Below, piece by piece: positions 15,149 through 22,728 of a stretch of 44,342 nucleotides of DNA (the first letter of the stretch is position 1; each line of letters starts with the position of its first letter). The translations under genes and the position numbers were made by a program. The notes beneath the pieces are model-generated. The model saw nothing but the letters and a program-made list of their open reading frames with translations. It searched no databases and was not told where the DNA came from. The stretch is taken from the NCBI GenBank assembly GCA_023415475.1, contig JAEZKL010000140.1:1-44342 (forward strand), read 5' to 3'. Source of the stretch: Bacillota bacterium (GTDB taxonomy: Bacteria > Bacillota > Clostridia > Lachnospirales > Lachnospiraceae).

Positions 15149-16459
15149 CTACTGATTGATTGTTACCTCCCAGCTCTCGCCGGTGTTGGTATCAACTACT
15201 CGAATTAGATTGATTCCCTTGCTTCCATCCAGGTATACTTCAATCTCACCGGTTACATCATCATATTTTACTTCAATATTTGGTTTCGCTACCGATTCCT
15301 GTGAATGAACGATATCTGCCTCCAGTACCTCAAAATGTTCTTCAGGCTCATTCATTACCTGGTCTTCTGACTGACTGACTTTGTCCTGCTGCCATGAAGT
15401 ATCCTCTTGTTCATCCTCATCCGATTGCTCCGGTACCATCTCCGGGTAATCCTCAATCTCTATCTGGCCAGGAAGCGGAGCTTCTTCCTTTGCCTTCTCC
15501 GGCTTCTTCTCTTCTGACTTCGGAGTAGGTTTGTTATCTTTAACTGGCTCTGGCTTCTTTCCAGCCGGCTTTACCTCCTGTTTTGGTTCGTACTTCGGTG
15601 CCACTGGCTCCGGTATCGGATCGGGCTCCGGCTCTCCGTAGAACGCAACCCAAGGATCCTCCAGAGACATATCGAATACCATTAAAAGGTCATGAACAAA
15701 ATCTTCGTATGTATAATTCGTGGTCTCTCCACCAAACTTGTTGTATTTGATATGGTCCTCTTCGAACATCAATATTGCCATACCTTTTCGATACATCAAA
15801 TGTCCAGAAGGATTGATGATCTCTGCTGCCTTAAGATTAATCTCATTATTAACACGATAAACCGATAATAGCTTTGCCAGTACAATCATCGCTTCTCTTC
15901 TTTCCTTCAGTCGGAAGAAGTCTATCAACAGTTCTTTAGCATTCGGAATCCGGTATTTTTCATCCACTGAAAATTGAGGTTGCGATTGAGTAATATCAAG
16001 GCTTTCCTCTGTTTCATGCGCATGCGCATGAACTTCATTTTCAGCTGTCATTTCTTCGCTGTTCATCCTCTTAATTTCTCTTATTTCTACTCTGGTTGTC
16101 CGATCGGATACCAGTTTCAACTGCTCATCGGTCAACGATAACATCTCAGACAATTTACTCCATCCGTAACCTGCATATTGAGGAAGGAGAAATGCACTGT
16201 TTCCGTCTACCGAGTACCGCTCATTGATACTCATAAATCTTGATGCACTCGTCTGACTGAGGCTATATTCCTGTTCAGCAAATTCCCAGATGTCAGTATA
16301 ACCATCTGCCTTATACATTTCCCCGTCACGGATCTGCTTTAGGCGGTACCCGATACTAACAAAGCTTTCTGCAACGCTGCTAAGTTTATCCCGGATAATA
16401 CTCTTAATCTCTTCATAGCTCTGCTCCTGTAATACTTCCGTTATTACTTCTTTTACCAT
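15149..16459 (-). CDS. ParB-like DNA-binding protein with acidic proline-rich linker
   Basis: A 436-residue protein from the ATG at 16459, seven bases after AGGAGG. Residues 1-140 are helical with an HTH-like part (IWEFAEQEYSLSQTSASRF, then LTDEQLKLVSDRTTRVEI) that resembles ParB/Spo0J-type helical domains, without the ParB nuclease-like N-terminus. Residues 170-260 form a second helical module. Residues 270-370 are a Pro/Glu/Lys linker (KPEPVKDNKPTPKSEEKKPE). A short beta-rich end (VTGEIEVYLDGSKGINLIRV) closes it. It may organise or regulate phage DNA. A 20-bp palindrome lies in its own coding sequence. Confidence 0.7.
   Translation of the reverse strand: MVKEVITEVLQEQSYEEIKSIIRDKLSSVAESFVSIGYRLKQIRDGEMYKADGYTDIWEFAEQEYSLSQTSASRFMSINERYSVDGNSAFLLPQYAGYGWSKLSEMLSLTDEQLKLVSDRTTRVEIREIKRMNSEEMTAENEVHAHAHETEESLDITQSQPQFSVDEKYRIPNAKELLIDFFRLKERREAMIVLAKLLSVYRVNNEINLKAAEIINPSGHLMYRKGMAILMFEEDHIKYNKFGGETTNYTYEDFVHDLLMVFDMSLEDPWVAFYGEPEPDPIPEPVAPKYEPKQEVKPAGKKPEPVKDNKPTPKSEEKKPEKAKEEAPLPGQIEIEDYPEMVPEQSDEDEQEDTSWQQDKVSQSEDQVMNEPEEHFEVLEADIVHSQESVAKPNIEVKYDDVTGEIEVYLDGSKGINLIRVVDTNTGESWEVTINQ
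16013..16032. repeat. 20-bp perfect palindrome inside the ParB-like gene
   Basis: TTCATGCGCATGCGCATGAA reads the same on both strands and encodes the histidine-alanine repeat HAHAHE on the minus strand. Perfect palindromes of this length are rare by chance. Its place inside a ParB-like gene recalls parS sites, though the sequence is not the Bacillus parS consensus. Confidence 0.6.
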
Positions 16460-16470
16460 AACCAAGCCTC

Positions 16471-16797
16471 CTAATAAAATTTGCCACCCATTAGTTTTTT
16501 GATGATCTCATCTCGCTTATAAATGCCTGCGAAATTCTTTACCTTGCGAAAATGCTTTTCTATGTACCTCTCCGATTTCCTTAGGATGATGGCTATCTCA
16601 GAGATCGAATACTCTTCATCCGGAAACCGTTCGTAATAATAGCTTTGTAAATCTCTCTTAAGTTTCAGATTAACCTCCTTATTCATATGAGGGCTATTGT
16701 TTCCTAAATGCTGCTCATATGATAATTCAATCATGTTATCTTCAATATCAAGCCCTCTCTGAGAGCGGAAAACAATGTGATGATCGTGCCCTCCCAT
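16471..16797 (-). CDS. HNH-like protein with C-terminal HTH
   Basis: Starts at the ATG at 16797 (MGGHDHHIVFRSQRGLDIED), which lies two bases after the PcfJ stop and eight bases after AGAGGTG. The N-terminal half has the histidine/asparagine pattern of HNH nucleases (HHIVFRSQ, DNMIELSYEQHLGNNSP) but lacks the usual cysteine pairs. The C-terminal half contains EEYSISEIAIILRKSERYIE, an HTH-like region. With 108 residues it is small for a homing nuclease. It could be a phage endonuclease or a DNA-binding regulator. Confidence 0.7.
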   Translation of the reverse strand: MGGHDHHIVFRSQRGLDIEDNMIELSYEQHLGNNSPHMNKEVNLKLKRDLQSYYYERFPDEEYSISEIAIILRKSERYIEKHFRKVKNFAGIYKRDEIIKKLMGGKFY

Positions 16798-16798
16798 C

Positions 16799-18955
16799 CT
16801 ATCCGCACCTCTTTTCATCATAAGTAATTTCCATAAGATCAGCCTCGAGTATATCCGCTAATAGCTCACCTGCGAAAATACCACCTCTAACTCTTACTTT
16901 ATCTTCTCGTAGTTTACGGTATCCCTCGATCCTGTTTTTCTTGCTACTTTCTGCAAGCTTTTTATCTTCTTCGGTCAATCTCTTCTGAATTTCTTTTTGC
17001 CACTTTTCCAGAAACTTAGCAGCTTCTTTGATATCGGGATTCTGATTGTCTCCGATAGTGCGCTTCTGCCGGATGGTACCGTTCGGTTCAACTTCTAGTG
17101 TATAGTACGGCTTCTTGATATCATCCTTTTTCCGTAAAAACAAAATATATGATTCCCGTTGATTGATCCTGTCAAAGTATCGTTCTGTTTTGTCCATGCA
17201 GTGCTGCAATATTTTCCCTTCTACTATGATGTCCTCGATTCCCCTTGGAGCAACAATGGCATAAACTTTATCTTCATATTCATACTTAGCCTTATTTTCA
17301 ACGCATATATCATCAACTCGTGAATACTTTTTCGCTATTTCACCTGCTTGTATAGCTACTTCTTTGTTCTCGATCATAAGAACTACGTCATTATGGGCTT
17401 TCACTAAATTCTTAGGTTTATAAATAAGTTCATTATTTACATCCATTTTTACCCTCTTGGCCATATCCAGGTAATCCTTCCATGTCGATATCAATCCTTT
17501 TGTACTCTTTCCAGTATTAATACATTGTCTCTTCAAGTAGTTATGAATTTTCACCTCGCTCATATTTTTCAAAATAAAGTTCAGTTCAATCGGGTGAATA
17601 CCTTCTTTATCAAGCCATGCGATTATCTCATCCGGAATGCTCTTTTTATGTTTTGTCTCGTAATTCATCCATTCCAAAAATATATATCCGCTGTTATTCT
17701 TCCTGATCCGCTTAAGCTTTAGCTTATCAATCCCTAGCATTTTATGAAGTTCTCCGCTTGTCTTCACTTTTAAATCAATTCTCCTCCTTACAACGTCATA
17801 TGCTAATCTTGTGAGCCCTGCTTTTGCCATCTGTTCTAAATATCTATCGTATCTCAGTGCCAAAAGATACGATTCCGGATCAAGTTTCTCAATCCCTTTA
17901 ATCATCTCTGGTAGGCCTGTCCTACTTAATTCTTTTTGTGAAAGAGAAGGTATTGTTTTCCCATATACTTTCCCACTGCTTGACGAATAATATGATGCCG
18001 GAGTTGTAGCTATCCATCTGGTTTCCATTTGCTTATATTCACCATAATAATATGCGCTTGCAGATAGTTGATCGTTATATATAACCCTGCGCCTTTCAAA
18101 ACAGGCTACTTCCGGTTTCATATAATCTCCATTTCTATAATGCCGGTATCCGGAGAATTCCCTAACTACAAATCCATCTTCACAACGTTGTAGCAGAAAT
18201 ATAACTTCTGTATCAGTATAGAAATTGTTGCCTACTTTTCCGGTTGACTTATATACTATGTCATGCCCACAGCAGCTGCACTTTCCTGATTTGTTATTTT
18301 TTGGTTGCTTAACCGGAACTGTCTTTTCGCACCATGAGCAGTACCCCTCAGCGGCCCCTCCCTTTTTATATTCATAAAATATAAAATTCGAAGTCAATCC
18401 AACTTTATTTACCCACTTATCCCAATCTTTAGGTTTCTCTGGTATCTGCTCCATTGCTAGATCCCATGGATCCGTCTCTCTTCGATGTCTGCGAATTAGT
18501 TGATCTTTTCTTACTTGCAGCTGATAATCTAGTAGACCTTTAAATCCTCCATTTTTGACATCAAGATATCGCTTGATATTATTAGTTCCATCATTGTTAA
18601 TCCATTTGCCGGAGTGTCTTACGTATTCCGGCCAGAAAAGCATATCCAGCTTCGCTTCTGTCCACCTCTTGTTTTCATGGTCGTAAGTAATAAATTCTCC
18701 TGAAGCTTTGTTTATGTATAGGTCATAAACAGATGTCTTTAATCCAAGTCTCATTAAATTCGATAGGAAAAAGGAAACTTTGAGAATGCCATTTAAATAT
18801 TGACACCTCATATATAACCCATATTTGTAAACCTCGCATTTCTGATCTGACCACTGAGATATTTTTTTCTTTTCAGGTTTATCATCATTCGCCATTCTCA
18901 TCATTGCCGGTGTAGCTTCAAGCCTTCTTAGTTTTAACAGCAGCTCTTTTTTCAT
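16799..18955 (-). CDS. PcfJ-like protein
   Basis: A 718-residue protein starting at the ATG at 18955 (MKKELLLKLRRLEATPAM), directly after GGAAAGAAGGTGG. It contains a zinc ribbon near residues 205-235 (CSWCEKTVPVKQ, GKCSCCGHDIVYKS) and the PcfJ C-terminal region with GKILQHCMDKTERYFDR, YILFLRKKDDIKKPYYTLE and a final helical part. PcfJ was first named on the conjugative plasmid pCF10, and homologues are widespread in phages and plasmids, usually beside PcfK, as here. The role is unknown; the zinc ribbon suggests nucleic-acid binding. It overlaps the DUF7666-like gene upstream. Confidence 0.88.
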   Translation of the reverse strand: MKKELLLKLRRLEATPAMMRMANDDKPEKKKISQWSDQKCEVYKYGLYMRCQYLNGILKVSFFLSNLMRLGLKTSVYDLYINKASGEFITYDHENKRWTEAKLDMLFWPEYVRHSGKWINNDGTNNIKRYLDVKNGGFKGLLDYQLQVRKDQLIRRHRRETDPWDLAMEQIPEKPKDWDKWVNKVGLTSNFIFYEYKKGGAAEGYCSWCEKTVPVKQPKNNKSGKCSCCGHDIVYKSTGKVGNNFYTDTEVIFLLQRCEDGFVVREFSGYRHYRNGDYMKPEVACFERRRVIYNDQLSASAYYYGEYKQMETRWIATTPASYYSSSSGKVYGKTIPSLSQKELSRTGLPEMIKGIEKLDPESYLLALRYDRYLEQMAKAGLTRLAYDVVRRRIDLKVKTSGELHKMLGIDKLKLKRIRKNNSGYIFLEWMNYETKHKKSIPDEIIAWLDKEGIHPIELNFILKNMSEVKIHNYLKRQCINTGKSTKGLISTWKDYLDMAKRVKMDVNNELIYKPKNLVKAHNDVVLMIENKEVAIQAGEIAKKYSRVDDICVENKAKYEYEDKVYAIVAPRGIEDIIVEGKILQHCMDKTERYFDRINQRESYILFLRKKDDIKKPYYTLEVEPNGTIRQKRTIGDNQNPDIKEAAKFLEKWQKEIQKRLTEEDKKLAESSKKNRIEGYRKLREDKVRVRGGIFAGELLADILEADLMEITYDEKRCG

Positions 18956-19493
18956 AATCCACCTTCTTTCCTTCCACGTCGTACCATACACCTGGGAAAA
19001 AGTTTATACCATCTACCACAAAAACTGATATCGACTCAATCAGATTTCCCTTTTTAAATTCTTTGACATATCCAAGTACTGTACCAAGCTTTCCAGATGC
19101 AATCGGATTTTTTCCCCTTACAATAGCAAATATACTCTCAGCAATCCCTTCATCCTTCTTTACTCTGCTATTCCATTTTCTGGTCGGATGCTGAACTATA
19201 TATCTAATACTTACTGCAACAAATTCCTCTATTGTCAGTTTTTTTAACAATTTCAATTCCGTACAAGATATTTTCGAATCCGATCCATCCTCATGAATAT
19301 CTCCTGAAGCTTCAACGATATAATAAACTGAGTTGTTCCAATTAGGATAATAACTAAGACAATCCAATGGGTCTTCAGCACAATGAAATCCGTTTTTAAC
19401 ACAATTTGCTTCCGGTTCCTTATGTATCGATCCTTCTTTGAACTGATACCCCCTGCATTTAAGATCTTTGTCAAATCCCTTATATGCTTTCAT
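18918..19493 (-). CDS. DUF7666-like protein
   Basis: A 191-residue protein (MKAYKGFDKDLKCRGYQFKE, followed by VKNGFHCAEDPLDCLSYYP, then YYIVEASGDIHEDGSDSKIS). This start, with GFHCAEDPLDCL, is typical of the DUF7666-type proteins seen in phages and plasmids; the function is unknown. The second half has SIFAIVRGKNPIASGKLG and ends with a basic tail. It lies between the PcfK/AcrIIA9-like and PcfJ genes, so the three are likely coexpressed. GAAGAAGGG precedes the ATG. It overlaps the PcfJ start by 38 bases. Confidence 0.75.
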   Translation of the reverse strand: MKAYKGFDKDLKCRGYQFKEGSIHKEPEANCVKNGFHCAEDPLDCLSYYPNWNNSVYYIVEASGDIHEDGSDSKISCTELKLLKKLTIEEFVAVSIRYIVQHPTRKWNSRVKKDEGIAESIFAIVRGKNPIASGKLGTVLGYVKEFKKGNLIESISVFVVDGINFFPGVWYDVEGKKVDYEKRAAVKTKKA

Positions 19494-19506
19494 CCCTTCT
19501 TCCTCC

Positions 19507-19968
19507 TTAGTACATGTAATATTCTTTCTCCATTAAGTAAACATCCATATTACGAACGGATAACCCAACGAATTGATTCCCATTTCTTTGTTTTTGAGCT
19601 ATTTCAGTCAATTTCTTTTCACAGTAATCAACGCAGCCCTGTAGAGTTTTTCCTTTCATCCTTACAGTCTTTGCAAACTCTTCATTTGAGCATGATGTCA
19701 TTAAGTAATTAACCAAATCATCCAGTATACCGGTAATTACCTTACCTTTAACATTCTTACGCTCCAGCTCCAACTTGCCGACTGCTGCCATAAGAGGATC
19801 CGTTAACACCGGTATATCACCATCGATGTAAGCCTGTGCGAACTCCGGATCAAGTCCATTCTCTATTGCTAATTTAATAATGCTTTCTGTATCTCCTTCA
19901 TCCATAAGACCTGCTGCCGCTTGGTTAATTTCATCAGCAGAATTGAATTCTCCAAATTTTTCAAACAT
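19507..19968 (-). CDS. PcfK/AcrIIA9-family protein (candidate Cas9 inhibitor)
   Basis: The ATG at 19968 (MFEKFGEFNSADEINQAAAG) is nine bases after AAGGAGG. The 153-residue protein matches the pattern of the PcfK-like family: LMDEGDTESIIKLAIENGLD, AQAYIDGDIPVLTDPLMAAV, then the core EEFAKTVRMKGKTLQGCVDY. AcrIIA9, an established inhibitor of type II-A Cas9, belongs to this family, and databases often use that name for the whole group. Family membership is strong, but whether this member blocks Cas9 is unknown, since many PcfK homologues sit with PcfJ in replication or transfer clusters. It overlaps the RNase H-like gene by eight bases. Confidence 0.82.
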   Translation of the reverse strand: MFEKFGEFNSADEINQAAAGLMDEGDTESIIKLAIENGLDPEFAQAYIDGDIPVLTDPLMAAVGKLELERKNVKGKVITGILDDLVNYLMTSCSNEEFAKTVRMKGKTLQGCVDYCEKKLTEIAQKQRNGNQFVGLSVRNMDVYLMEKEYYMY

Positions 19969-20419
19969 TACTTTCATCCTCCTTAAATTCAATCTTTACT
20001 TTCTTTGCCATGGATACTAAGCAACCCGTGTATGAATTGTAATTTGCATATTCAAAGATCACATGATACTTGTCCACCAATTCAAAGAGCTGCTGCCATA
20101 GGTCCATATTCTTAGGCGGCTTCCCCTTCGCATTCTTTCCTGTATTCAGCCACTTGAACCATTCATTCGAGTTGATTGCCTGTGTTACATACTCCGAGTT
20201 GATAACTATCTTAATATCACAAGGAAGAACAATTTCTTTTAAAGCTGCTATGCAAGCTATCACTGCTGTCCGGTTTGCTGTTGTTCTTTTGATGCCTCCA
20301 TAGACCTGCTTTGTGACTGGTCCTTTCTCTGTGATATACTCCAGAAGCATATTGTATGTACCGGTACCGAATTTCAAATGCCCGGTATGGTATGCATCAA
20401 CATAAATTGTTACCTCCAC
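19961..20419 (-). CDS. RNase H-fold protein with lost catalytic residues
   Basis: A 152-residue protein from a GTG at 20419 (nine bases after AAAGGA; a TTG at 20425 is possible). It aligns along its length with RNase HI: VTIYVDAYHTG, TTANRTAVIACIAALKE, DIKIVINSEYVTQAINS, WLNTGKNAKGKPPKNMDLWQ. Of the four acidic catalytic residues only the first aspartate is kept. The glutamate after NR is alanine, the second aspartate is asparagine (INSEYV) and the last aspartate is missing near YTGCLVSMAKK. It should not cut RNA-DNA hybrids. It is coupled to the AcrIIA9-family gene. Confidence 0.8.
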   Translation of the reverse strand: MEVTIYVDAYHTGHLKFGTGTYNMLLEYITEKGPVTKQVYGGIKRTTANRTAVIACIAALKEIVLPCDIKIVINSEYVTQAINSNEWFKWLNTGKNAKGKPPKNMDLWQQLFELVDKYHVIFEYANYNSYTGCLVSMAKKVKIEFKEDESNV

Positions 20420-20435
20420 TATCAATCATCCTTTC

Positions 20436-21287
20436 TCAATCTTTTCTGATCATATGACAGTACAAATAAAATCCTCCGGTGAAGTTACTCTCGTACCTCT
20501 TGCAGTCCGTATATTTGTACTTACCCTTATACATCTTCTCAAACGTTTCCTCGTGATCCAGCTCCATACGAAAGAGCTGCTCCGCTTTTCGCTTTGTTAA
20601 TTTGGTATAGCTCTTATATACTTTAGGTTGCTGTAGGTTCCTAGATGCATACCAGCGTTTTGATCCGCAGTTCTGATCTGCCATGTATCTAGCCAAACCA
20701 GCAAACCCGAAATCATCTGGCTGTAATCTCTTCGCTTCCCGTCTTCCCTTATCCCAGAAGCCCTCTACTACATCCCGATCCATCTCATTAATGATTAAAT
20801 GGTGATGAACTCTAACCTTCTTTGTAACCTTTCCCTCCGGAACACAGCCGAGTACGTATATATATTTCAGATCTTGGAGGCCATTCTTTTTCCGGTACCG
20901 TTTTAATCTCCGGATGAAGTTCTGCACATCTTTTCTTGCCTGCTCCTCTGTCGGAAGATAATGATCCGCATATGTAAGAGTGACAGCCAGATCCTTTGAT
21001 GTAAAATTCGCATTCACTAATCGAGTGATTCTCTTCTTAGCATTTTTATCATTCAGATTTCTCTGCGCTTCTCTTGATGGTTTCTCTTTATCCTTACGCG
21101 GTACATTCGTTCGCTTGGTATACACCGGGTAGATTTCACTCTCCACCACCTTGCCACTCACTACCGTCTTTACCACATACTGATAATTTTTTTCTCTCAG
21201 TTGTTCGATCTTTTCTTCGTGTGTCTCTTCTCCTAGAATTTCTCTATCGTATATATCCTCAGGATCATAATCATAAATCTTAGCCAT
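20436..21287 (-). CDS. HUH-type rolling-circle replication initiator-like protein
   Basis: A 283-residue protein. Motif 1 is ANFTSKDLAVTLTYADHYLP. Motif 2 is VRVHHHLIIN with the metal-binding histidines at about 161-163. Motif 3 is GLARYMADQNCGSK, with Tyr201 as the likely nucleophile. This is the ORF2/G2P-type replication-protein family, which nicks one strand to start rolling-circle replication. The basic N-terminal part (KRTNVPRKDKEKPSREAQ) may bind the origin. AGGAG lies 13 bases before the ATG, a little long. No polymerase, helicase or primase accompanies it. The leader upstream holds an antisense transcription unit. Confidence 0.85.
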   Translation of the reverse strand: MAKIYDYDPEDIYDREILGEETHEEKIEQLREKNYQYVVKTVVSGKVVESEIYPVYTKRTNVPRKDKEKPSREAQRNLNDKNAKKRITRLVNANFTSKDLAVTLTYADHYLPTEEQARKDVQNFIRRLKRYRKKNGLQDLKYIYVLGCVPEGKVTKKVRVHHHLIINEMDRDVVEGFWDKGRREAKRLQPDDFGFAGLARYMADQNCGSKRWYASRNLQQPKVYKSYTKLTKRKAEQLFRMELDHEETFEKMYKGKYKYTDCKRYESNFTGGFYLYCHMIRKD

Positions 21288-21360
21288 GTACAGATATACA
21301 CTCCTATTATGTAATTATTAAAGTGATGGTCGTTGAAATAATACCTATTACAAGGTCGGG

Positions 21361-21380
21361 AAAAGAGGTCAAAACCTCTT
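21361..21380 (-). promoter_or_regulatory. Possible transcription attenuator in the HUH-gene leader
   Basis: AAGAGGT-tttg-ACCTCTT forms a perfect seven-pair hairpin on the minus strand followed by TTCCC, so the U-run is short and partly in the stem. It lies 74 bases before the HUH start codon. Its position between the antisense unit and the coding region fits an attenuator. Confidence 0.5.
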
Positions 21381-21386
21381 ATTTTC

Positions 21387-21415
21387 TTGACTTTCAGACG
21401 CATATATGCTAAGAT
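21387..21415 (+). promoter_or_regulatory. Strong antisense promoter with extended -10
   Basis: TTGACT (21387-21392), a 17-base spacer ending in TGC, and TAAGAT (21410-21415) form a sigma-A promoter with an extended -10. It points to the right, against the early operon. Confidence 0.75.
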
Positions 21416-21441
21416 TTTTATATAAGATAACGTTAGCATAT
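21404..21441. repeat. 9-bp inverted repeat, possible origin or operator
   Basis: ATATGCTAA (21404-21412) and TTAGCATAT (21433-21441) are perfect complements separated by 20 AT-rich bases. The left arm overlaps the -10 box of the antisense promoter. It could be an operator or the nicking hairpin of the HUH protein. Confidence 0.5.
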
Positions 21442-21488
21442 TGGCTGACTTGCCCGCCCTCTCGCCTAAGAGGACGGGCTTATTTTTA
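21422..21488 (+). ncRNA. Putative countertranscribed RNA of the HUH gene leader
   Basis: A transcript starting about seven bases after TAAGAT would run to the terminator GCCCGCCCTCT-cgccta-AGAGGACGGGC (21452-21479, one C-A mismatch) followed by TTATTTTT. It would be about 65 bases long and complementary to the leader of the HUH gene and the 3' end of the zinc-ribbon gene. Small antisense RNAs of this kind control Rep levels in rolling-circle plasmids such as pT181. Both ends are well defined in sequence; the function is inference. Confidence 0.6.
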
Positions 21489-21666
21489 CCGTTGGATTGG
21501 TATACACCGCTTTTGCTGATCCACAGCTCGGGCATACCCAATCATATGTAAGGTTCCAGTTATCATGTCCGCAGTCCGGGCAACTCACTCTCCAGAATGC
21601 ATCAGTGATTCTGGTAATACCATCATTGTAATACCTCGCCTTGCTGCTCTGTTTCGTTTTGCTCAT
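21466..21666 (-). CDS. Small zinc-ribbon protein
   Basis: Starts at the ATG at 21666 (MSKTKQSSKARYYNDGITRI), with GGAGAG upstream. The 66-residue protein has two CxxC pairs (VSCPDCGHDNWN, WVCPSCGSAKAV) that form a zinc ribbon. It overlaps the SSB gene by 44 bases, so it is translationally linked to it. It could bind nucleic acid with the SSB, but no family name is certain. Its last codons lie in the terminator stem of the antisense RNA. Confidence 0.75.
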   Translation of the reverse strand: MSKTKQSSKARYYNDGITRITDAFWRVSCPDCGHDNWNLTYDWVCPSCGSAKAVYTNPTVKISPSS

Positions 21667-22279
21667 AATCATTCTCTCCATCAAATACACGATTTACAGA
21701 TACCTCATAGGCCACTCTATCTTCAGGTATTCCATTTAAGATCTTTGTATATCTGCGGCTCTGGATCCTGCCCTTCAATGCTACTCGATCACTGATCCCG
21801 AAGGATGACGCAAGATAAATAGCATTTCTTCCCCATGCAACCGTTGGAATATAATCCGATTTTCCATATGGTCGATTGACAGCTACCAATAAATCAGTGA
21901 TCTCTCTACCTCCCGGTGTTGTCCTGAATATAGGTGTTTTACAGAGATAACCATCAATTTCAATGGTATTGCAGTCATATAAATCAGTCTCCTGGAATAC
22001 TTCAGTCCAAATGCTAAGCACCAAAGCATTTCTACCTCCATCATTCTTATGGCGGTTATAGCTCCGGAACGATCCTATGATCTCCATTCGATAATCTGTC
22101 ATATCCTTCTTTATATCTACTACTCTGGCTGATACCATGACCGGTAGAATATCTGCAGCACCACTTGTTCTTAAAGTGCTTATGTATGCAATATAGAAAT
22201 CCTCTCCGCATATCGTGTGACTATACTCAAAGGGTGAGCATATCGTTCCTATCACATGTACCTTATTGTTTTTTATCAT
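21623..22279 (-). CDS. Single-stranded DNA-binding protein (two OB folds)
   Basis: A 218-residue protein from the ATG at 22279 (MIKNNKVHVIGTICSPFEYS), six to seven bases after AAAGGAG; longer starts lack a site. Two OB-fold-like halves are visible: VHVIGTICSPF, VMVSARVVDIK, MEIIGSFRSYNRH in the first, and IEIDGYLCKTPIFRTTPGG with REITDLLVAVNRPYGKSDYI in the second, then VALKGRIQSRRY and an acidic tail. The second half is SSB/PriB-like. It would coat the displaced strand in rolling-circle replication, matching the HUH gene downstream. Confidence 0.87.
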   Translation of the reverse strand: MIKNNKVHVIGTICSPFEYSHTICGEDFYIAYISTLRTSGAADILPVMVSARVVDIKKDMTDYRMEIIGSFRSYNRHKNDGGRNALVLSIWTEVFQETDLYDCNTIEIDGYLCKTPIFRTTPGGREITDLLVAVNRPYGKSDYIPTVAWGRNAIYLASSFGISDRVALKGRIQSRRYTKILNGIPEDRVAYEVSVNRVFDGENDYEQNETEQQGEVLQ

Positions 22280-22335
22280 GTTCTTCTCCTTTTCCTTATT
22301 CATTTTCAGATAAACTAAATTTTTCTTATGATAAA

Positions 22336-22551
22336 TCAGATCCACTCTCCATCTACATAATGACGGCTAATAAACCATGCAACCAGGCCAAGAACTATAA
22401 GCCCCGCACTCGCTCTAAAAATAAATTGTGTGGTTGTTATCGCATTCAGCTCTAGGTTTCCATACTGACCATATATGTATAGGAGAGATCCTCCCAGTAG
22501 GATGGATGCAGCTAACTCCTCAAGCTTTAGCTTGATATTTTTATGTCTCAA
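22336..22551 (-). CDS. Two-helix membrane protein
   Basis: I prefer a TTG start at 22551 (MRHKNIKLKLEELAASILLG), seven bases after AAGGTGAG; a longer frame to 22605 exists and would overlap the 27-residue ORF further. Two membrane segments are visible (ELAASILLGGSLLYIYGQY and FRASAGLIVLGLVAWFI). The product has 71 residues. Phage early membrane proteins of this kind have unknown roles; nothing suggests a holin here, because the gene is not with lysis genes. Confidence 0.6.
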   Translation of the reverse strand: MRHKNIKLKLEELAASILLGGSLLYIYGQYGNLELNAITTTQFIFRASAGLIVLGLVAWFISRHYVDGEWI

Positions 22552-22567
22552 GACTTGTCTCACCTTC

Positions 22568-22651
22568 CTAATCTTTCTTTTTACCTTGAGTGCCAAGGTA
22601 AGCAATTGTTAAACATATAATTGCTGTTATAACAACCGCTGTTAAATTCAT
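22568..22651 (-). CDS. 27-residue membrane miniprotein
   Basis: AGGAGGG is eight bases upstream of an ATG at 22651. The 27-codon frame reads MNLTAVVITAIICLTIAYLG followed by TQGKKKD and ends at 22568. It is one membrane helix with a basic end, in the standard form of small phage membrane proteins. It ends 17 bases before the start of the two-helix membrane protein, so the two may be coupled. It is too short for usual gene finders. Confidence 0.65.
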   Translation of the reverse strand: MNLTAVVITAIICLTIAYLGTQGKKKD

Positions 22652-22728
22652 AAGCTTGTCCCTCCTCACTTGATGGATATTTTATCCTTCCCTAGTAGAT
22701 CTCTTATTTCATACATCTCAGTTTTTAA
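22652..22728. other. Leader of the small membrane genes
   Basis: Between the HTH gene and the miniprotein there is only a short leader with AGGAGGG close to the miniprotein start. I see no terminator, so the HTH gene may be cotranscribed with the early operon. Confidence 0.35.

Noticed and set aside
16471..16821. Start at 16821 for the HNH-like gene
   Set aside because: The ATG at 16797 lies two bases after the PcfJ stop with a ribosome site, so coupling explains it better.
21233..21541. 102-codon minus-strand frame across the HUH leader
   Set aside because: It has no ribosome site, crosses the hairpins, and overlaps the HUH gene start in another frame.
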